Origin: Funneliformis mosseae
Lineage: Eukaryota; Glomeromycota; Glomeromycetes; Glomerales; Glomeraceae
Assembly (NCBI GenBank): GCA_910592005.1
Contig: CAJVPP010004151.1
Span: forward strand, 1-10,008
Direction of reading: 5' to 3'
Length of the DNA: 10,008 nt
The notes under the pieces were generated by a model, which was not told the origin of the DNA, made no database searches, and saw nothing but the letters and a program-made list of their open reading frames with translations. Made by a program: the position numbers and the translations under genes. This document shows, in pieces, positions 7,620 through 10,008 of this stretch. The stretch's first letter is position 1; every line of letters starts with the position of its first letter.

Positions 7620-7922
7620 CTACTCAGTCTTACTCAATCCAGTCTAAGTCAGTCTCAGTCTTTGTAAGATAAACTATTGCTAATCAAAATTAAAAAAATC
7701 AGACATGCAAAAAATCAGTCTAAAATCAATCTATAATTAGCCTAAATTCAGTAAATTATCAAAAATTAGTCTAGCCGATTAGCATACATCAGAAATCAGC
7801 TAAAAATCAGCCAAAATTTAATCTATATTATTTATAGCTGATTGACATACTTATAGCTAATTAGTATATATCAAAAATTTGACTTATCTTATTTATAACT
7901 GATTGATGTCTGATTGGAATAA
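7620..7922. repeat. Degenerate CAGTCT / AATCAG short-motif repeat region
   Basis: CAGTCT occurs at 7625, 7640, 7650, 7656 and 7716, with many near copies (AATCAG, AATCAGCTAAA, TTAGTCTA). A longer unit also repeats: GATTAGCATACATCAGAAAT near 7778 against AATTAGTATATATCAAAAAT near 7860, and ATTTATAGCTGATTGACATA near 7829 against ATTTATAACTGATTGATGTC near 7891. It abuts the 25-bp satellite and may be an older, more diverged array. Confidence 0.65.
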
Positions 7923-7925
7923 TTA

Positions 7926-9021
7926 TATTATTCCTTAAGTATAATAATATTATCATTTCTTAGAAATGACGATTATATCATACCTAAGGTACAATAGTTT
8001 TATCATTCCTAAGAAATGATAGTATTATCATATTTTAGATACAATGCATTTATTATACCTTAAGTATGATAGTTTATCGTATCTAAGAATAATGGTATTA
8101 TCATTTCTTAGGTATAATGATTTTTTCGTATCTAAAAATGATATATTTCTCATTTCTTAGATATGATAGTTTTATTGTATCTAAGAAATAATAATATTAT
8201 TATTCCTAAGAAATGATGATATTATCATTCCTAAAAAATAATGATTTTATCATTCTTTAAGTACAATGATTTTATCATTTCTAAGGAATGATGTATTTAT
8301 TATTCCTTAGATATGATAGTTTTTTCATTCCTAAAAAATGATTGTTTTATTATTCCTTAAATATAATAGTATTATTATTCTTAAGAAATGATTATTTTAT
8401 TATTTCTTAGTTACCATAGTTTTATCGTACTTAATAAGTGATGGTTTTATAATTCTTAAGAAATGATTATTTTATTATTTCTTAGATATGATGATTTTAT
8501 TATACCTAAGAAATGATGGTATTATAATATCTAAGAATGATGTATTTATCATTCTTTAGGTATAATAGTTTTATCGTATCTAAGAATGATATATTTATCA
8601 TTCTTTAGGTATGATAGTTTTATTGTTTCTAAAAAATAATGCATTTATCATTTCTTAGATATAATAGTTTTATTATTCTTAAGGAATGATAATTTTATTA
8701 TTTCTAAGGAATAATGTATTTATCATTTTTTAGGTATGATAGTTTTTTCGTCTTAAGGAACTATTGTTTTATTATTCTTTAGATACAATAATATTATCAT
8801 ATCTTAGATATAATGTATTTATTATTCCCTAGATATGATAGTTTTATTATACCTAAGAACAATACATTTATCATTTCTTAAGTACAATAATTTTATCATT
8901 TCTAAAGAATAATGCATTTATCATTCTTTAGATATAATAGTTTTATCATATCTAAGAAACAATAGTATTATCATATCTAAGGAATAATAGCTTTATTGTT
9001 TTTAAGGAATGATGCATTTAT
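7926..9021. repeat. Satellite array of about 44 copies of a 25-bp near-palindromic monomer
   Basis: Monomers of 24-26 bp follow one another from about 7926 to 9021; I counted 44 by eye. A typical monomer is TTTTATCATT followed by (T/C)CTTAGATATGATAG. Its core, ATCATTYCTWAGRAATGAT, is nearly its own reverse complement, so every monomer can fold into a short hairpin. Copies differ mainly at the two or three bases either side of the CTWAG centre and at the junction (ATAGTTTT, ATGTATTT, AATATT). In 8520-8680 pairs of alternating types give a clear 49-bp higher-order period. No protein or known element is associated. Confidence 0.92.
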
Positions 9022-9053
9022 TGAACTTTCAAATTAAATTGACTTGCTAAAAT

Positions 9054-9082
9054 AATATCAAATATACAAATTATTTGATATT
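9054..9082. repeat. Inverted repeat just after the satellite
   Basis: AATATCAAAT (9054-9063) is a perfect inverted match to ATTTGATATT (9073-9082), with a 9-base loop. It lies 33 bases after the last satellite monomer. It may be chance. Confidence 0.6.
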
Positions 9083-9269
9083 GATTTAATGTATTATTTG
9101 AGTTTATTTTGGGTATATATAGGAATATTTATATAAATAAGTTTAATTTTTTAACTTTTTAAAAAATAATCTCAATTCAAACTTTATTTTTTTACAATCA
9201 TTTCCAAATTTTCTCTTTTTATATTCTACCAAAATGTTGAAAAAAAAATTGTTCCAAGAACAAAAAAAA

Positions 9270-9660
9270 CCTTAAGTTAAATTTAGTCAATTTTTGCTTC
9301 CAACTATCAAAATCAGATGAAGAAAAAGTTGCATTTTAGTTAATTTTTTAAAAAATAAACTGATTTTTTTACTTTTATAATAAAAATATGCCTTCAACTA
9401 TCAAATCAGACGAAACTTAAGTTGAATTTTAATCATTTTTCAAAAAATATACAAAAAAACAAACTGATTTTTTTTATTTTTATTATAAAAACATACTTTC
9501 AACTATAAAATCAGATGAAACTTAAATTGAATTTTAATCAATTTTTTTGATTTTTTTATTTTTATAATAGAAATATGCCTTTAACTATTAAATTAGACGA
9601 AATTTAAGTTAAATTTTAGTCAATTTTTCTGATTTTTTTACTTTTATAATAAAAATAAAT
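9270..9660. repeat. Tandem array of four diverged 82-105-bp units
   Basis: CAACTATCAAA(A)TCAGA(T/C)GAA or its variants begin units at 9301, 9395, 9500 and 9582. Each continues AACTTAAGTTGAATTTTAAT, then TTTTTCTGATTTTTTTACTT, then TTATAATAAAAATATGCCTT. A partial unit (9270-9295) precedes the first. Unit lengths are 94, 105, 82 and about 79 bases; the variation comes from a missing or extra AAAAAATATACAAAAAAAC-type segment. No coding frame persists through the units. Confidence 0.85.
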
Positions 9661-10008
9661 AATTTCAAATGATTTGGTAAGAAAGGATAGATTTTTTATT
9701 TTTTATTATTTTATTTATTATTTTTGAAGGATTTTTGAAAAAAAAGATCATATTTTATTAATTTATTCTTTTTTTATAAAATGATAATATTATAATAATG
9801 AATATTTAAGACAATTTAAAAGGATTTTAGGAGAAAAATGAATTATATTTTTATTATTTACATGATTTTTCCATTTTTTACTTATATTTTTTAAATAAGA
9901 AATTAATCAGTGTGTTTTGGTAATATTTGAGTTATATTTTTGCAAATTATATTAGATTTTTATTATTAATAAAATTTTAATATTTAATAAATTTAATAAA
10001 TAAAATAT
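9661..10008. other. AT-rich end of the window, nothing recognised
   Basis: The sequence is A/T runs and simple TTATTATTT-like stretches. No gene, repeat copy or transposon end is visible. Confidence 0.7.

Noticed and set aside
7926..9021. CRISPR array
   Set aside because: Monomers are contiguous with no unique spacers, and the genome is eukaryotic in character.

Overview
The window looks like nuclear DNA from a very AT-rich eukaryote. It has no prokaryotic gene structure. It has GT-AG introns of about 60 bp (GTAAGT donor, TTTTCAG acceptor), decayed DNA transposons of two superfamilies (Tc1/mariner and hAT), long homopolymer tracts and a satellite array. A TE-rich early-diverging fungus such as an arbuscular mycorrhizal fungus (Glomeromycotina) would fit, but this is inferred from style and composition, not from any marker gene.

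Layout. Positions 1-1370 are the least AT-rich part (about 50% GC at 541-660). They hold a duplicated short coding 3' end (1-126 and 186-320), a decayed unrecognised gene on the minus strand (410-917) and three diverged copies of a roughly 100-bp repeat (959-1367). Positions 1370-2527 are mostly AT-rich spacer with one good hairpin and weak traces of coding. Positions 2528-3164 hold the 3' part of a plus-strand pseudogene with two recognisable short introns, a charged coiled-coil-like C-terminus, four in-frame UAA/UAG codons and frameshifts. Positions 3648-4529 are a non-autonomous hAT-like element with TAGGG terminal inverted repeats and an intact 8-bp target duplication. Positions 5332-5914 are an internally deleted Tc1/mariner element with 26-bp terminal inverted repeats, a TA duplication and the end of its transposase, including the last catalytic Glu motif.

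After about 6000 the base composition falls to an extreme (about 7% GC at 6241-6300), and no gene is visible to the end. This part is built of repeats: a CAGTCT-rich stretch (7620-7920), a 25-bp-monomer satellite of about 44 copies with near-palindromic monomers (7926-9021), and a four-copy array of 82-105-bp units (9270-9660).

I see no intact gene, tRNA, rRNA or CRISPR, and nothing that amounts to a working multi-gene system. The most informative objects are the two precisely bounded transposons, the palindromic satellite and the decayed genes. The short open frames at 1207-1392, 2691-2915, 3913-4098 and 4124-4318 lie in homopolymer-rich or repeat sequence, or overlap a better frame, and are not treated as genes.
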